A DNA stretch of 42,320 nt from Marine Group II euryarchaeote MED-G34 (lineage in GTDB: Archaea > Thermoplasmatota > Poseidoniia > Poseidoniales > Thalassarchaeaceae): contig NTJT01000006.1 of NCBI GenBank assembly GCA_002457605.1, positions 1 through 42,320 of the forward strand, in the 5' to 3' direction. Positions 30,766 to 40,207 of the stretch are shown here, in pieces. Numbering within the stretch: the stretch's first letter is position 1; each line of letters begins with the position of its first letter. The notes beneath the pieces were generated by a model. That model was not told the DNA's origin and did no database searches. It was given only the letters and a program-made list of their open reading frames with translations. The position numbers and the translations under genes are program-made.

Positions 30766-31715
30766 TTGCTCAGTCTGTCAAGCATCTCGTCGGTCATTCG
30801 GCCTAGGTCATATTCCGCCTTCCAACCCCAATCTTCCCGAGCCGTCGAATCGTCAACATCATCGGGCCAAGAGTCCGCGTACTGTTGACGTTCGTCGGGC
30901 TTGAAATCACAGGTGAAGCCATCCACCCTCTCCGATATCGCATTAGCCAGATCTCCAGCAGTGAAAGACATCCCAGCGAAGTTGTATCCACCTCTGGATG
31001 GTCCAATAGAGTCAATGGGGGCCTCCATCAGTTCCATCGTACCCCTGATGGCATCGTCGATATACATCATGGGAAGTCTCGTATCAGGGCCAACGAAGCA
31101 GTTGTAATGCCTCTCATTCAGTGCGGCATGGAAAATCTCTACTGCATAGTCGGTAGTTCCTCCTCCTGGTGGTGATTTCCAAGAAATCAAACCTGGGTAC
31201 CGAATCCCTCGGACATCCACGCCGTACTGCTTCCAATAGTTCATTGCCATCACCTCCCCAGTGACTTTGGTCAAGCCGTAAGTGGTGGTAGGATTGAGTG
31301 GTGTCACTTGCGGAGCGGTTCTTGGGGTATCGGGTCCGAAGACCGCTATCGAAGATGGTGAGAATACCCTCAGTCCGTGTTCCTTGGCGGCCTCCAGCAC
31401 GGTGATAGTGCCACCGACGTTGACCCTCTGGCACAGTTCAGGTTTCTTCTCTCCAACCGCCGAAAGAATCGCAGCGAGATGGTATATCTCACCGACTTCT
31501 TCCTCCCTTACCACCGAGTCCATGCTATCTCCGTCTAATACGCTGAGTAGTCGGAACGGCCCGCTTTCGAGCAATGGGTGCCCGGGCACCTCGCGAACAT
31601 CCGAGGCGATTACCGAGTCACTACCATGCCGATTCCTCAAGGCCTCGACTAGGTCAGTTCCGATTTGCCCCAGAGCACCGGTTACCAGAATTCTGTCCCC
31701 AGTGGTCTCGGCCAT
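30756..31715 (-). CDS. tdh: L-threonine 3-dehydrogenase, SDR (GalE-like) type
   Basis: A 319-residue extended short-chain dehydrogenase. ILVTGALGQIGTDLVEAL is the NAD motif, and YGLTKVTGE carries the catalytic Tyr and Lys. The segment PGLISWKSPPGGGTTDYAVEIFHAAL is diagnostic for the SDR-type threonine dehydrogenase, as are LPMMYIDDAIRGTMELMEAP and the late ADSWPDDVDDSTAREDWGWKAEYDL. It oxidises L-threonine to 2-amino-3-oxobutyrate, which a ligase (Kbl) splits to glycine and acetyl-CoA. No kbl is in the window. The ATG at 31715 is supported by the family N-terminus. It diverges from CTP synthase, with 108 bases between the starts. Confidence 0.93.
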   Translation of the reverse strand: MAETTGDRILVTGALGQIGTDLVEALRNRHGSDSVIASDVREVPGHPLLESGPFRLLSVLDGDSMDSVVREEEVGEIYHLAAILSAVGEKKPELCQRVNVGGTITVLEAAKEHGLRVFSPSSIAVFGPDTPRTAPQVTPLNPTTTYGLTKVTGEVMAMNYWKQYGVDVRGIRYPGLISWKSPPGGGTTDYAVEIFHAALNERHYNCFVGPDTRLPMMYIDDAIRGTMELMEAPIDSIGPSRGGYNFAGMSFTAGDLANAISERVDGFTCDFKPDERQQYADSWPDDVDDSTAREDWGWKAEYDLGRMTDEMLDRLSNQS

Positions 31716-31823
31716 GCACTCCGGTTATTCAGACGATACTTGAACATGGAGTAGTTAGAGCCACCATGTCGAATAGCCAACCTTGATATGCGAGACTCAA
31801 CGGCTTCAGACCCCGTTGATTGC
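31716..31823. promoter_or_regulatory. Divergent promoter region, tdh / pyrG
   Basis: A plus-strand TTGATATG (31783-31790) lies 34-41 bases before the preferred pyrG ATG at 31824, implying a short leader. A minus-strand tdh promoter element is less clear. The ATG at 31788 overlaps the TATA-like box and is therefore unlikely to be the pyrG start. Confidence 0.35.
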
Positions 31824-33479
31824 ATGAGATATGTCGTAGTCACGGGAGGTGTGCTGTCAGGACTCGGTAAGGGAGTCACTGCTAGCAGCATAGGCGTCCT
31901 GCTCAAATCCGCTGGACTGCGAGTCACTTCGGTGAAGATAGATCCCTATCTCAATGTCGATGCTGGTACCATGAGTCCGTTCGAGCACGGTGAGGTCTTC
32001 GTGCTCGATGACGGGGGAGAAGTCGACTTAGACCTAGGTAACTACGAGAGGTTCCTAGACATAGCTCTGACAAGGGACAACAACATCACTACCGGTAAGG
32101 TGTACGCCACGGTAGTCGAGCGTGAGCGCAGAGGCGACTACCTCGGCAAGACCGTACAGGTCATCCCTCACATCACCGATGAAATTCAGGAATGGATTGA
32201 GAGGGTCGCGCATCAGTCTAGTGATGGTAACAACGGTACTCCCGATGCTTGTGTGATAGAATTAGGAGGGACCGTTGGCGACATCGAAAGTGCACCTTTC
32301 ATAGAGGCTCTCAGGCAGTTCCAGTTCAGAGTAGGCAGAGACAACATCTGCTTTGTCCATGTTAGTCTGGTCCCTGTGATGGGGCCGGTCGGCGAACAGA
32401 AAACCAAACCGACCCAGCACACCGTGAAGGAGTTGCGCGGACTGGGAATCATTCCCGACATACTCGTTTGCAGATCAGCAAACCCACTGCACGATGATAC
32501 TCGTTCGAAACTTGCCGCGTTCTGCCATGTCTCCAAGGAGGCAGTAGTGTCCGCTCACGATGTCTCGAACATTTACCGGGTTCCCCTGATGTTTGAGGAA
32601 CAAGGTGTCAGCGGAGTATTAGCCGAACGCTTCGGCTTTGAGGTGGTCGCAGAACGTCCTCTGCTTGCTGAGTGGAAGGCGATGGCAGACCGCGTTGACA
32701 ATGTCGAGGAAGAGGTTCACATCGCTATGGTGGGCAAGTACACCGGCCTGTCGGACTCTTACCTGAGCGTCATCAAGGCCTTGCAACATTCTTCCTACGC
32801 AGTAAACCGAAAGCTCGTCATAGACTGGATAGAGTCAGCCGACCTAGATGATGCGACTGCTGCCTCCGACCCTGAGGCCCACGCAGGAGCATGGGGGCTC
32901 CTCAAAGACGCAGACGGCATTCTTGTCCCAGGGGGATTCGGTGGCAGAGGGATAGAGGGCAAGATCAAGGCCGCCGAGTTCGCGAGGTTGAATTTGGTGC
33001 CGTACCTCGGAGTATGCCTGGGCCTACAGGTAGCTACCATCGAGTTCTGCCGCAACGTCCTCGGGATGGAAGGAGCGAATTCAACGGAGTTTGACGAAGA
33101 CACCCCTCACCCGGCTGTAGTCTTCATGCCGGAGATCTCCAAGACCCATATGGGAGGCACCATGCGTCTGGGGACAAAGCCTACTCCGTTCCTCGTCGAT
33201 GATTGCAAAATGCGTCGACTGTATGGTGGCGCCGATCACGTAGATGAACGCCACCGCCACCGCTACGAAGTCAATCCTGAGCTAATCGAACAGATTGAAA
33301 GTGCCGGTCTGAGATATGTGGGTAAGGACGAGACTGGTCAGCGCTGCGAGATAATGGAGCTCGATGACCACCCCTATTTCGTCGGGACTCAGTACCATCC
33401 CGAATTCAAATCGCGCCCGGGTAGACCCAGTCCACCTTTCCTCGGTCTGATGAAGGCGGCATGTGGGCTGGAGATTTAG
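31824..33479 (+). CDS. pyrG: CTP synthase PyrG
   Basis: A 551-residue two-domain enzyme that makes CTP from UTP, ATP and glutamine. The synthetase half starts with [20 protein letters not shown] and contains [29 protein letters not shown] and [18 protein letters not shown]. The C-terminal class I glutaminase half has [28 protein letters not shown] with the catalytic cysteine and [12 protein letters not shown] with the catalytic histidine and glutamate. A frame from 31788 would add 12 residues not found in the family. Its TAG stop overlaps the TAA stop of the convergent NAD kinase gene in the sequence TTAG. Confidence 0.98.
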   Translation: MRYVVVTGGVLSGLGKGVTASSIGVLLKSAGLRVTSVKIDPYLNVDAGTMSPFEHGEVFVLDDGGEVDLDLGNYERFLDIALTRDNNITTGKVYATVVERERRGDYLGKTVQVIPHITDEIQEWIERVAHQSSDGNNGTPDACVIELGGTVGDIESAPFIEALRQFQFRVGRDNICFVHVSLVPVMGPVGEQKTKPTQHTVKELRGLGIIPDILVCRSANPLHDDTRSKLAAFCHVSKEAVVSAHDVSNIYRVPLMFEEQGVSGVLAERFGFEVVAERPLLAEWKAMADRVDNVEEEVHIAMVGKYTGLSDSYLSVIKALQHSSYAVNRKLVIDWIESADLDDATAASDPEAHAGAWGLLKDADGILVPGGFGGRGIEGKIKAAEFARLNLVPYLGVCLGLQVATIEFCRNVLGMEGANSTEFDEDTPHPAVVFMPEISKTHMGGTMRLGTKPTPFLVDDCKMRRLYGGADHVDERHRHRYEVNPELIEQIESAGLRYVGKDETGQRCEIMELDDHPYFVGTQYHPEFKSRPGRPSPPFLGLMKAACGLEI

Positions 33480-34630
33480 TCGACTGCCACTGGCAGGACT
33501 CTCGTGGTCCTGTAACCCTGTAGGACCTTCATGTAGCGCTTGGCCGCGAACTCTGCATCGAGTTCGGCATCACCGGTCTCAATGCGTAGCCTCCTGACAG
33601 TCAACAGCTTGGCTGGAGTCACAACCCCGAGTATACTGTCTATGCCGACCGCACGCAGGACCTCCGGGGAAAGTTGCAGGTTACCTCTGCCAATCAGGAA
33701 ACCTTGGCCCCCCATAGGGGAAAGTAGCAGTGTGATTGGTCCTGTGTGTGATGATAGGATCTTCAGCAGACCTGCTTCATCTAAATCGGTCCCGACTTGT
33801 TCTGTACCCTTAGTAGCATCAATACCAAGGTTGGTCAACTCAAAGCCGTTCATATCTCCGATGGTCCGCAATGTCCCTCCTGAGCCCCAGATGACGAGTC
33901 TCTCATCATTGATGATGAGTTCTCCAATATGGTCGGCCAGTCCCTCGGTGGTGTCCTCCTCACCGGTAGTCTCGATGCGTTGCTTAGAGCCTTGCATCCA
34001 GCGCGGGCTAGCGGGTGTCATCGCCTCAGCGTACAACTGCACTACCCACTCACCCTTCCGATAGCGTTCCTCGTCGAGGTCCAACACCTCGGTACTAGCC
34101 AGTAGTAAATCGTCATTGAGCCAGGCAGAAAGTACCTCTGCAGCGGCCCTCGGAGAGGCGGCAAAGCAGCCGGAGTGCATCTTGACTCCGGTCGGGACTC
34201 CGATAACAGGAGTCTTTGGATGACCGGTCGACTCCAATGCAGCGATGATATCGCGTGTGGTGCCGTCGCCACCAGCGTAGACGAGCAGGTCGATGCCATC
34301 CTCGAGGAGAGTTGTTACCACTGCGGTGGTGTCGGACGCGGAAGTGCCACCTGAAGATGAGTGAACTGTGCTGATAGAGCCGATTTTGGCTCCTTTGGGG
34401 AGCCAATTGGTGCCCATACTGCCTTCGCTAGTCAGCCACTCGATGTCTTCAAATCCAGCTCTGTGTATCTTGGAGAAGTGTTCAAGCATCAAGGTCAGTC
34501 GAGGCCCTGAACGATCCTCGGCCCCCATGGATCGTGCCAACTCGGCCTGTCCGTCAGAACCCTTCAGACCCAGTTTGCCGCCGAGACCGGCGTCGGGATT
34601 GGCCAACAGCCCAAGACGCACCATGGGCAT
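33476..34630 (-). CDS. Archaeal long-form ATP-NAD kinase (COG3199 type)
   Basis: A 384-residue member of the ATP-NAD kinase/AcoX family. [24 protein letters not shown] at the N-terminus, [14 protein letters not shown] (GGDGT at 120-124) and [24 protein letters not shown] are characteristic of the long archaeal form. [14 protein letters not shown] and the C-terminal [14 protein letters not shown] close the domain. It would phosphorylate NAD to NADP. The ATG at 34630 and the ATG at 34624 (MVRLGL) are both possible starts. It is divergent from the carbamate kinase gene, only 47 bases away, and its stop overlaps the pyrG stop. Confidence 0.85.
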   Translation of the reverse strand: MPMVRLGLLANPDAGLGGKLGLKGSDGQAELARSMGAEDRSGPRLTLMLEHFSKIHRAGFEDIEWLTSEGSMGTNWLPKGAKIGSISTVHSSSGGTSASDTTAVVTTLLEDGIDLLVYAGGDGTTRDIIAALESTGHPKTPVIGVPTGVKMHSGCFAASPRAAAEVLSAWLNDDLLLASTEVLDLDEERYRKGEWVVQLYAEAMTPASPRWMQGSKQRIETTGEEDTTEGLADHIGELIINDERLVIWGSGGTLRTIGDMNGFELTNLGIDATKGTEQVGTDLDEAGLLKILSSHTGPITLLLSPMGGQGFLIGRGNLQLSPEVLRAVGIDSILGVVTPAKLLTVRRLRIETGDAELDAEFAAKRYMKVLQGYRTTRVLPVAVD

Positions 34631-34677
34631 GCCAAAGGGCGCGTGTTCTTATCGCTTCACGCTTCCGCGCCAGACTC
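34631..34677. promoter_or_regulatory. Compact divergent promoter, NAD kinase / carbamate kinase
   Basis: Only 47 bases separate the two ATGs. TTCTTATC (about 34646-34653) lies 25-32 bases before the carbamate kinase ATG, and its complement GATAAGAA lies 16-23 bases before the NAD kinase ATG. One A/T island may serve both directions. Confidence 0.4.
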
Positions 34678-35586
34678 ATGAGGGTCGTAGTGGCGCTTGG
34701 AGGCAACGCACTTCTGAAGCGCGGTCAACCACTGACGGCTGAGAACCAGCGCCGCAACGTGGCGATAGCCGCCAAGGCGTTGGCCCCACTGGCACACGAC
34801 TACCAGCTTGTCATCTCTCACGGTAATGGCCCACAGGTCGGACTACTGTCGTTGCAGTCGGCGGCCTACGAGGAAGTCGAAGAGTACCCTCTCGACATCC
34901 TAGGAGCTCAAACCGAAGGAATGATTGGCTACATGATAGAACAAGAACTAGGCAACCTGCTTCCTATGGAAGAGCCGTTGGCGACCATCCTGACCATGGT
35001 GGAGGTCGACCCAGAGGACCCCGCCTTCAATAATCCGACCAAGCCGATAGGCCCGGTTTACAGTGAGCAGGAAGCCAAGACACTGGCCGAACAAAAGGGG
35101 TGGAGCGTTGCTCCCGACGGCGAGCATTGGAGAAGAGTTGTGGCATCCCCCGAGCCTCAGAGAATTTTCGAGATGAGGCCGATTCACTGGCTGCTCGAGA
35201 ATGGTGCCACCGTAATCTGTGCGGGCGGCGGTGGCATACCAACTGTGTACAAGCCGGACGGGACACTCGAGGGTGTCGAGGTGGTGGTTGACAAGGATAG
35301 AGCCAGCGCGCTGCTCGCCTTCGAGCTCGATGCGGGTCTGCTCATCCTCGCTACTGACACTGATGGCGTCTACCTCGACTGGGGGACCGAGGATGCTCGC
35401 ATAATCAATAGGACTACGCCCGAACAGATGGAGCAGTACGAGTTTGAAGAAGGTTCGATGGGTCCCAAGGTGGAGGCGGCCTGCGGCTTCGTGCGCCGGT
35501 CGGGAGGAAGAGCGGTGATAGGGTCCCTCACAGACATGCAGGGCATGGTCGCTGGCACCGCTGGCACCCAATTCGTACTCGAATGA
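34678..35586 (+). CDS. arcC: Carbamate kinase
   Basis: A 302-residue amino-acid kinase fold protein. [24 protein letters not shown] is the N-terminal phosphate-binding region, [13 protein letters not shown] the substrate loop, [12 protein letters not shown] the central glycine-rich motif, and [15 protein letters not shown] and [14 protein letters not shown] the family C-terminal motifs. It interconverts carbamoyl phosphate + ADP and carbamate + ATP. No arginine deiminase or ornithine carbamoyltransferase is adjacent, so it may consume carbamoyl phosphate from another source. The ATG at 34678 matches the family start; the upstream open frame overlaps the NAD kinase gene. A clear intrinsic-type terminator follows the stop. 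Confidence 0.95.
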   Translation: MRVVVALGGNALLKRGQPLTAENQRRNVAIAAKALAPLAHDYQLVISHGNGPQVGLLSLQSAAYEEVEEYPLDILGAQTEGMIGYMIEQELGNLLPMEEPLATILTMVEVDPEDPAFNNPTKPIGPVYSEQEAKTLAEQKGWSVAPDGEHWRRVVASPEPQRIFEMRPIHWLLENGATVICAGGGGIPTVYKPDGTLEGVEVVVDKDRASALLAFELDAGLLILATDTDGVYLDWGTEDARIINRTTPEQMEQYEFEEGSMGPKVEAACGFVRRSGGRAVIGSLTDMQGMVAGTAGTQFVLE

Positions 35587-35588
35587 TT

Positions 35589-35608
35589 CAGGCCTACGGC
35601 CTGTTTTT
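35589..35608 (+). terminator. Intrinsic-type terminator after carbamate kinase
   Basis: CAGGCC, a TAC loop and GGCCTG form a perfect 6-bp GC-rich stem starting two bases after the stop, followed by TTTTT. It is the best terminator candidate in the window. The palindrome also spells the stem in both directions, but the T run fits the plus strand. Confidence 0.65.
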
Positions 35609-35661
35609 CGCGATTGGCTTCATATCCAATGCACTTCGCCAACGCGCTGAGGATACCTAAG

Positions 35662-37614
35662 ATGACAATGATTTCTGTTGATGTCGGCGCCGCGGACATC
35701 CACGAGTACGCCTCAGGAATTACAGTCGGTGAGGTCGTCATGAATGTCCACGGCAAGAAGTCCGGTGCCGTAGCCGCACTAGTCGATGGTAGTGAACGGG
35801 ACTTCTCGCACATCCTCGATTCCAATTGTAACATCGAGGCCATCACCGGAGACTCTGAGGAGGGTCTGTACATCCTACGCCACTCTTGCGCTCACCTACT
35901 AGCTCAAGCTGTGACTGAACTGTTTCCTGATGCCAAGCCAACTATTGGGCCGCCGATTGATACAGGCTTCTACTACGACTTCCACATGGATCCGATTGGT
36001 GATGAGGAGCTCAGGGCGATTGAAAAGAAGATGATTGAGCACATTCGAGCAAACCATGCAATCATCCGCGAGGACCACAGCAACGACGTGTTGCGTGAGA
36101 TGTTCGCATCGAACCCCTTCAAGCTTGAGATAATGGACGACAAGATTGGTCACGACGTAGGTTCGTCTGCTTACCGCCAAGGGGACTTTGTCGATTTATG
36201 CCGTGGCCCGCACGTACCCAGCACCTCGTATCTGCGCTGGTTCAGGTTGTCCAGCACAAGCCAGGCCTACTGGAGGGCCGACAGTAAGCGTGAGTCCCTA
36301 GTTCGAATCTACGGCATGTGCTACCCAAGCAAGGAGGCGTTGAAGGAAAGGGTGCGCCAACTGGAGGAGGCGGCCAAGCGAGACCACAAGAAAATCGGTA
36401 AGGAAATGGAGCTCTATATGATTGACGAACTCATTGGCAAGGGGTTGCCGGTGTGGCTACCCAATGGAGAGACCCTCAAGTCTGAGATTGAGCGCTTCGC
36501 GGTCGAGACTGAGGAGGCCTACGGCTACGTCAGGGTGACTACCCCGGTTCTCGCCAAGCAACAACTGTTTGAGGCCAGTGGGCACCTTCCGCACTACGCC
36601 GACTCGATGTATCCTCCCATGGAAATGGACGACGGGTCTTACTACCTCAAGGCGATGAATTGCCCGATGCATCATCTCGTGTACCGTAACAAAAAGCGAT
36701 CCTATCGCGACCTGCCCCTGCGCATCGCTGAGTACGGTACTGTCTACCGCAACGAACTCTCTGGAACTCTCACAGGGCTACTGCGCGTCAGGATGCTGTC
36801 GATGAATGATGCTCATATCTACTGCACCCTCGACCAAGTAGCGCAGGAATTCGCTGACAATATCAGAATGGTGCAAGACTACTATGCTGCCTTCGGCTTC
36901 GAGAGTTACCACTTCCGGCTCTCTCTTTGGGACCCTGCCAACTCCGAGAAATACATCGATCAACCCGAGAACTGGGCTGCCACCGAGAACTATCTCAGGA
37001 ACATATTGGACAGTCTCGGTGTTCCATACGTCGAGGCAGTCGACGAGGCCGCATTCTACGGCCCCAAGGTCGACATTCAATTTACTACATTACTAGGTCG
37101 CGAGGAATCAATGTCAACCATTCAGCTAGACTTCGCCGCTAAGGAGCGCTTCGCCCTGTCCTACAAAGATGAGAGCGGGGCGGAGAATGGCGAGGTCTTC
37201 GTCATCCACCGTGCACCGTTGTCGACGCATGAGAGATTCGTCGCCTTCCTGACCGAACACTGGGCAGGGAATTTCCCGACCTGGCTATCTCCTGTTCAAG
37301 TCCAAGTCATTACCATCTCCGAGAAGCACAAGGAGTACGGTTCTAGAGTGTATGATGCCCTTCATGAAGCAGGAGTCAGAGTTCGCATCGACGACTCGGA
37401 CAGCACCATTGGAAAGAAGATCCGTATGCACCGGTCGCAGCGTCCAGCCTACATGGTAATCATCGGCGACGAGGAATCGGCTAACGGAACTGTCTCAATC
37501 AGGGGGCGTAACAACAACCAGCGCAACGGAGTCGCGTTGGACGAATTCGTAGCGGAGATTTTTGCTGAGATAACCAATCGCAGCACTGAACTCGGTATTG
37601 TGCCTCCAGAGTGA
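35662..37614 (+). CDS. thrS: Threonyl-tRNA synthetase, bacterial type
   Basis: A 650-residue synthetase with all four bacterial/eukaryotic parts: a TGS domain (1-60), the N2 editing domain with H74-x3-H78 and C180-x3-H184, a class II catalytic core and an anticodon-binding domain (from about 550). In the core, KAMNCPMHH holds the zinc cysteine, NDAHIYC the first zinc histidine and VIHRAPLSTHERF the last motif. The motif 2 loop reads RVRMLSMNDAH where the usual form is RVRxFTQDDAH. Most archaea use a different editing domain, so this gene was probably acquired from bacteria. The start at 35662 has TGAGG nine to thirteen bases before it and a TATA-like TTCATATCC near 35618-35626. It directly precedes trhO. 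Confidence 0.97.
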   Translation: MTMISVDVGAADIHEYASGITVGEVVMNVHGKKSGAVAALVDGSERDFSHILDSNCNIEAITGDSEEGLYILRHSCAHLLAQAVTELFPDAKPTIGPPIDTGFYYDFHMDPIGDEELRAIEKKMIEHIRANHAIIREDHSNDVLREMFASNPFKLEIMDDKIGHDVGSSAYRQGDFVDLCRGPHVPSTSYLRWFRLSSTSQAYWRADSKRESLVRIYGMCYPSKEALKERVRQLEEAAKRDHKKIGKEMELYMIDELIGKGLPVWLPNGETLKSEIERFAVETEEAYGYVRVTTPVLAKQQLFEASGHLPHYADSMYPPMEMDDGSYYLKAMNCPMHHLVYRNKKRSYRDLPLRIAEYGTVYRNELSGTLTGLLRVRMLSMNDAHIYCTLDQVAQEFADNIRMVQDYYAAFGFESYHFRLSLWDPANSEKYIDQPENWAATENYLRNILDSLGVPYVEAVDEAAFYGPKVDIQFTTLLGREESMSTIQLDFAAKERFALSYKDESGAENGEVFVIHRAPLSTHERFVAFLTEHWAGNFPTWLSPVQVQVITISEKHKEYGSRVYDALHEAGVRVRIDDSDSTIGKKIRMHRSQRPAYMVIIGDEESANGTVSIRGRNNNQRNGVALDEFVAEIFAEITNRSTELGIVPPE

Positions 37615-37623
37615 GTGACAGTC

Positions 37624-38442
37624 ATGATTGTGAACATCGCCGGCTACCGCTTCGTCAATCTGCCCGACAGAGACGAGCTTCGTGAGCCGCTACTGGAACG
37701 CTGTCTCGAATTGGGACTCAAGGGTACGGTCCTTCTGAGTCCCAATGGGATTAATTTCTTCCTCGCGGGCACCCAAGAAGCCACCGACTATTTCCTACAG
37801 CACCTTGAGTCCGACGCTCGCTTCGTAGGCATCCCGACTAAAATCAGTCACACAGACTACCAACCATTCCGAAGGATGCTCGTCAAACGCAAACAAGAGA
37901 TAATTGCTCTCGGAAGGGATGACATCAGACCAGTAGATTTCACCGGCCCCCACATATCGCCCACGGAGTTCAAGCAGATGCTCGATGGGGGCGAGGACAT
38001 CGTGGTGCTCGACACTCGGAACGATTACGAAACTAGAGTAGGCACTTTCGATGGCGCGATAGAACTCGACATACCCTCATTCAGAGATTTCCCTGATGCA
38101 ATAGAGTCTCTGCCTGATGATTACAAGTCGAAGACCCTGGTGATGTACTGCACCGGAGGGATTCGCTGTGAGAAGGCATCCGCTGTCATGCTCAAAGCCG
38201 GGTTTGAGGATGTCAGGCAGCTCGAGGGTGGGATTCTCGGATACTTGGAAGAATGCGGCGGCTCTCATTGGAGTGGTGACTGCTTCGTTTTCGATCAGAG
38301 AGTTGCTCTGGACCACCAGCTTGAGGAGGCGGAGATAGTGATGTGCTTTAGGTGCCGGGAGCCTCTTTCCTATGAGGAGCAGAAGTCAAAGCGTTATGTA
38401 ATCAACCAGTACTGCCCATACTGCTTTGAGAGTAGGTGTTAG
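37624..38442 (+). CDS. trhO: TrhO (YceA), O2-dependent tRNA uridine(34) hydroxylase
   Basis: A 272-residue rhodanese-domain protein. The N-terminal domain (VNIAGYRFVNLPDRDELREPLLERC, GTVLLSPNGINFFLAG) is acylphosphatase-like. The rhodanese domain holds VVLDTRNDYETRVGTFDGA and the active cysteine in YCTGGIRCEKAS. The end has C-x2-C (MCFRCREPL) and C-x2-C (QYCPYCFESRC) pairs, a probable zinc site. In bacteria TrhO makes 5-hydroxyuridine at position 34 of tRNAs, using O2. A GTG at 37615 directly follows the thrS stop; the ATG at 37624 gives the typical start (MIVNIAGYRFVN) and is preferred. Its stop overlaps that of the convergent membrane protein gene in TTAG. Confidence 0.92.
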   Translation: MIVNIAGYRFVNLPDRDELREPLLERCLELGLKGTVLLSPNGINFFLAGTQEATDYFLQHLESDARFVGIPTKISHTDYQPFRRMLVKRKQEIIALGRDDIRPVDFTGPHISPTEFKQMLDGGEDIVVLDTRNDYETRVGTFDGAIELDIPSFRDFPDAIESLPDDYKSKTLVMYCTGGIRCEKASAVMLKAGFEDVRQLEGGILGYLEECGGSHWSGDCFVFDQRVALDHQLEEAEIVMCFRCREPLSYEEQKSKRYVINQYCPYCFESRC

Positions 38443-40154
38443 ACTCGGCGGTTCTGCGACTCAAGCATCTCACTGGCAGCCCCTAATGCCTTGTGACAAG
38501 AATCAATGTCGCCCTGCTCCAGAGCATTGGATGCTTCGGATACTGCCTTCTCTGCAGCCATCCTGTCTGGATCCACCGGACCTATCCCGGCGGAGTCGAG
38601 TCTGCGGCGCAGGGCCTTCCACTCCTCGTCGACGAAGCGAACAAGTTCTGTCGCTTCTGATGCCTTGTGCTCATGAGACTGTAGGTCCGAGGTCAGGAGG
38701 TTCAACACCTGTACGGCATCTTGCCACTCACCAGCATCTGCCATCGCTACAACCTGTTCGAGCCTAGTCTCCCACTCAGATTTTTTCGCGGTTGGGAATC
38801 TAGCCTCAATCTGCTTAGTCTGACGTAGTGCCCGCTGCACCTCCTGCATCGCGTCAGAGGTTGCACGGACGTCCCTCAGAACACTGTCAGCAAGGCCCTT
38901 TGCAAGAGCAGGGTCGCCTGAATCAATGGCCTTGCGAGCCTGATCCAAACGGTCCTTTGTGACTATTTGGATGTCATCCTCGGCCGCCGCCACCGCATGC
39001 TCGGCATCGCTCAGCGACTTGGCTGCAGCTTCCTCGGAGGAGCCAAGGCTCTCGAGATGTTCTGGGATTGATGAGGCGATGTGTAGGGCCTCCTTGGGCT
39101 CCTCTGCATGTAACGCCTCCTCGGCGGCTCTGAGTATGTCTCTCACTGCATCGGCCTGATGGCCGGTGTGGCCTCCTACCGCAGCCACTGACTCAGCGAT
39201 TGCGTCTGCTGCCCTCTGCCAGTGCTCCTCAATCACCGCAGCCTTCTCCTTAGCGCGTCGGTACAATAATTCGGCCTCGCGAGGCGCCCCCAGATTGGCC
39301 TCCCTATCGCCGGCCTCGAAGGCCTTTCTCGGTCCAAGTGCTTCGAGGGTGATCTCTTCGGCACGCTTCACAGCATCGAGAGCATTAGAGCGTATGGCAT
39401 CGAGATCGACTGCGACTGCCTGAGTTCGCTCCATCTCAATCTCTGCCTGCGCAATCAAATCCATCCCTCTGGAGGGATTTTTGTAGCCTTCCTCTCGGGC
39501 CGTCTTGAGTAACGATGCCGACTGTTCGAGGCCCGACCCACCCTCTCGGAGGGAGAGAATTCGCGACTCCACCTGCTCGAGCCTGTTGGAAAACTCGGCC
39601 CTAGCCTCGTAATCGTCGTCCTTGGCTCGAAGATCAGGGACCATCGTCACCAACGATGCCATGATGATACCTGCCCATAGGACCGTATCGCCACTCATCG
39701 AAACCAGTATGGAAACGGCGATGGCGAGTCCGGCAATACTTGTCAGACCCCTCCATTTGCGAATTCCGATGCTGCCACCAAGTAGGTGGTTGGTGTAGCG
39801 CCATAGGAAGACGGCTATCGTTGCCAGCATCAAGGATGCAATCAACTCATCCCCCTCTCCATAGTGAATCCCAGCTAAGGCCAGAACACTGGGCCAGGCA
39901 ATGTTTGCCGCTGTACCCAATCTAGATCGCTCAACCGGCCCGTAGTCTATCAGATCGGGGAGGAGCAGTGCCGAGGCAAACAGCACTAGAACAGGGCCTA
40001 CCTTCGGAAGCATCTCGGCCCCACTGGTGACTGCAGGGGCAAGCCACCAACCTCCTCCACCAATCAGCACGAGTGTGCAAAAAAGCGCTAGTCTCTCGAC
40101 CCTGAGTCTATGCGCCAAGAAGGTCTTCTCGGGGTAGTCGGGAAGCAGGACCAT
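38439..40154 (-). CDS. Membrane protein with long coiled-coil cytoplasmic domain
   Basis: A 571-residue protein of unknown function. About six membrane helices lie in the first 175 residues (near 20-40, 50-68, 83-97, 103-120, 137-153 and 157-172). From about residue 185 on it is almost wholly helical, Ala/Glu-rich and coiled-coil-like, with repeated segments of about 60-70 residues (e.g. DLIAQAEIEMERTQ; AADAIAESVAAVG; QARKAIDSGDPALAKGLADS; AVSEASNALEQGDIDSCHKAL). Phrases such as AxxALxxGDxxxA recall TPR-like or archaeal alpha-helical repeat proteins. It could be a scaffold or sensor at the membrane. It precedes no clear operon partner: 53 bases separate it from the next gene upstream on the same strand. 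Confidence 0.75.
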   Translation of the reverse strand: MVLLPDYPEKTFLAHRLRVERLALFCTLVLIGGGGWWLAPAVTSGAEMLPKVGPVLVLFASALLLPDLIDYGPVERSRLGTAANIAWPSVLALAGIHYGEGDELIASLMLATIAVFLWRYTNHLLGGSIGIRKWRGLTSIAGLAIAVSILVSMSGDTVLWAGIIMASLVTMVPDLRAKDDDYEARAEFSNRLEQVESRILSLREGGSGLEQSASLLKTAREEGYKNPSRGMDLIAQAEIEMERTQAVAVDLDAIRSNALDAVKRAEEITLEALGPRKAFEAGDREANLGAPREAELLYRRAKEKAAVIEEHWQRAADAIAESVAAVGGHTGHQADAVRDILRAAEEALHAEEPKEALHIASSIPEHLESLGSSEEAAAKSLSDAEHAVAAAEDDIQIVTKDRLDQARKAIDSGDPALAKGLADSVLRDVRATSDAMQEVQRALRQTKQIEARFPTAKKSEWETRLEQVVAMADAGEWQDAVQVLNLLTSDLQSHEHKASEATELVRFVDEEWKALRRRLDSAGIGPVDPDRMAAEKAVSEASNALEQGDIDSCHKALGAASEMLESQNRRV

Positions 40155-40207
40155 GTCCCCTCACCCTAAGTTGGGGGTCAAGAGGTGTGCGGATACCTGA
40201 GTGGTGC

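Noticed and set aside
34948-35571. A 207-codon minus-strand frame over carbamate kinase
   Set aside because: The plus strand encodes an intact carbamate kinase; the antisense frame has no known motif.
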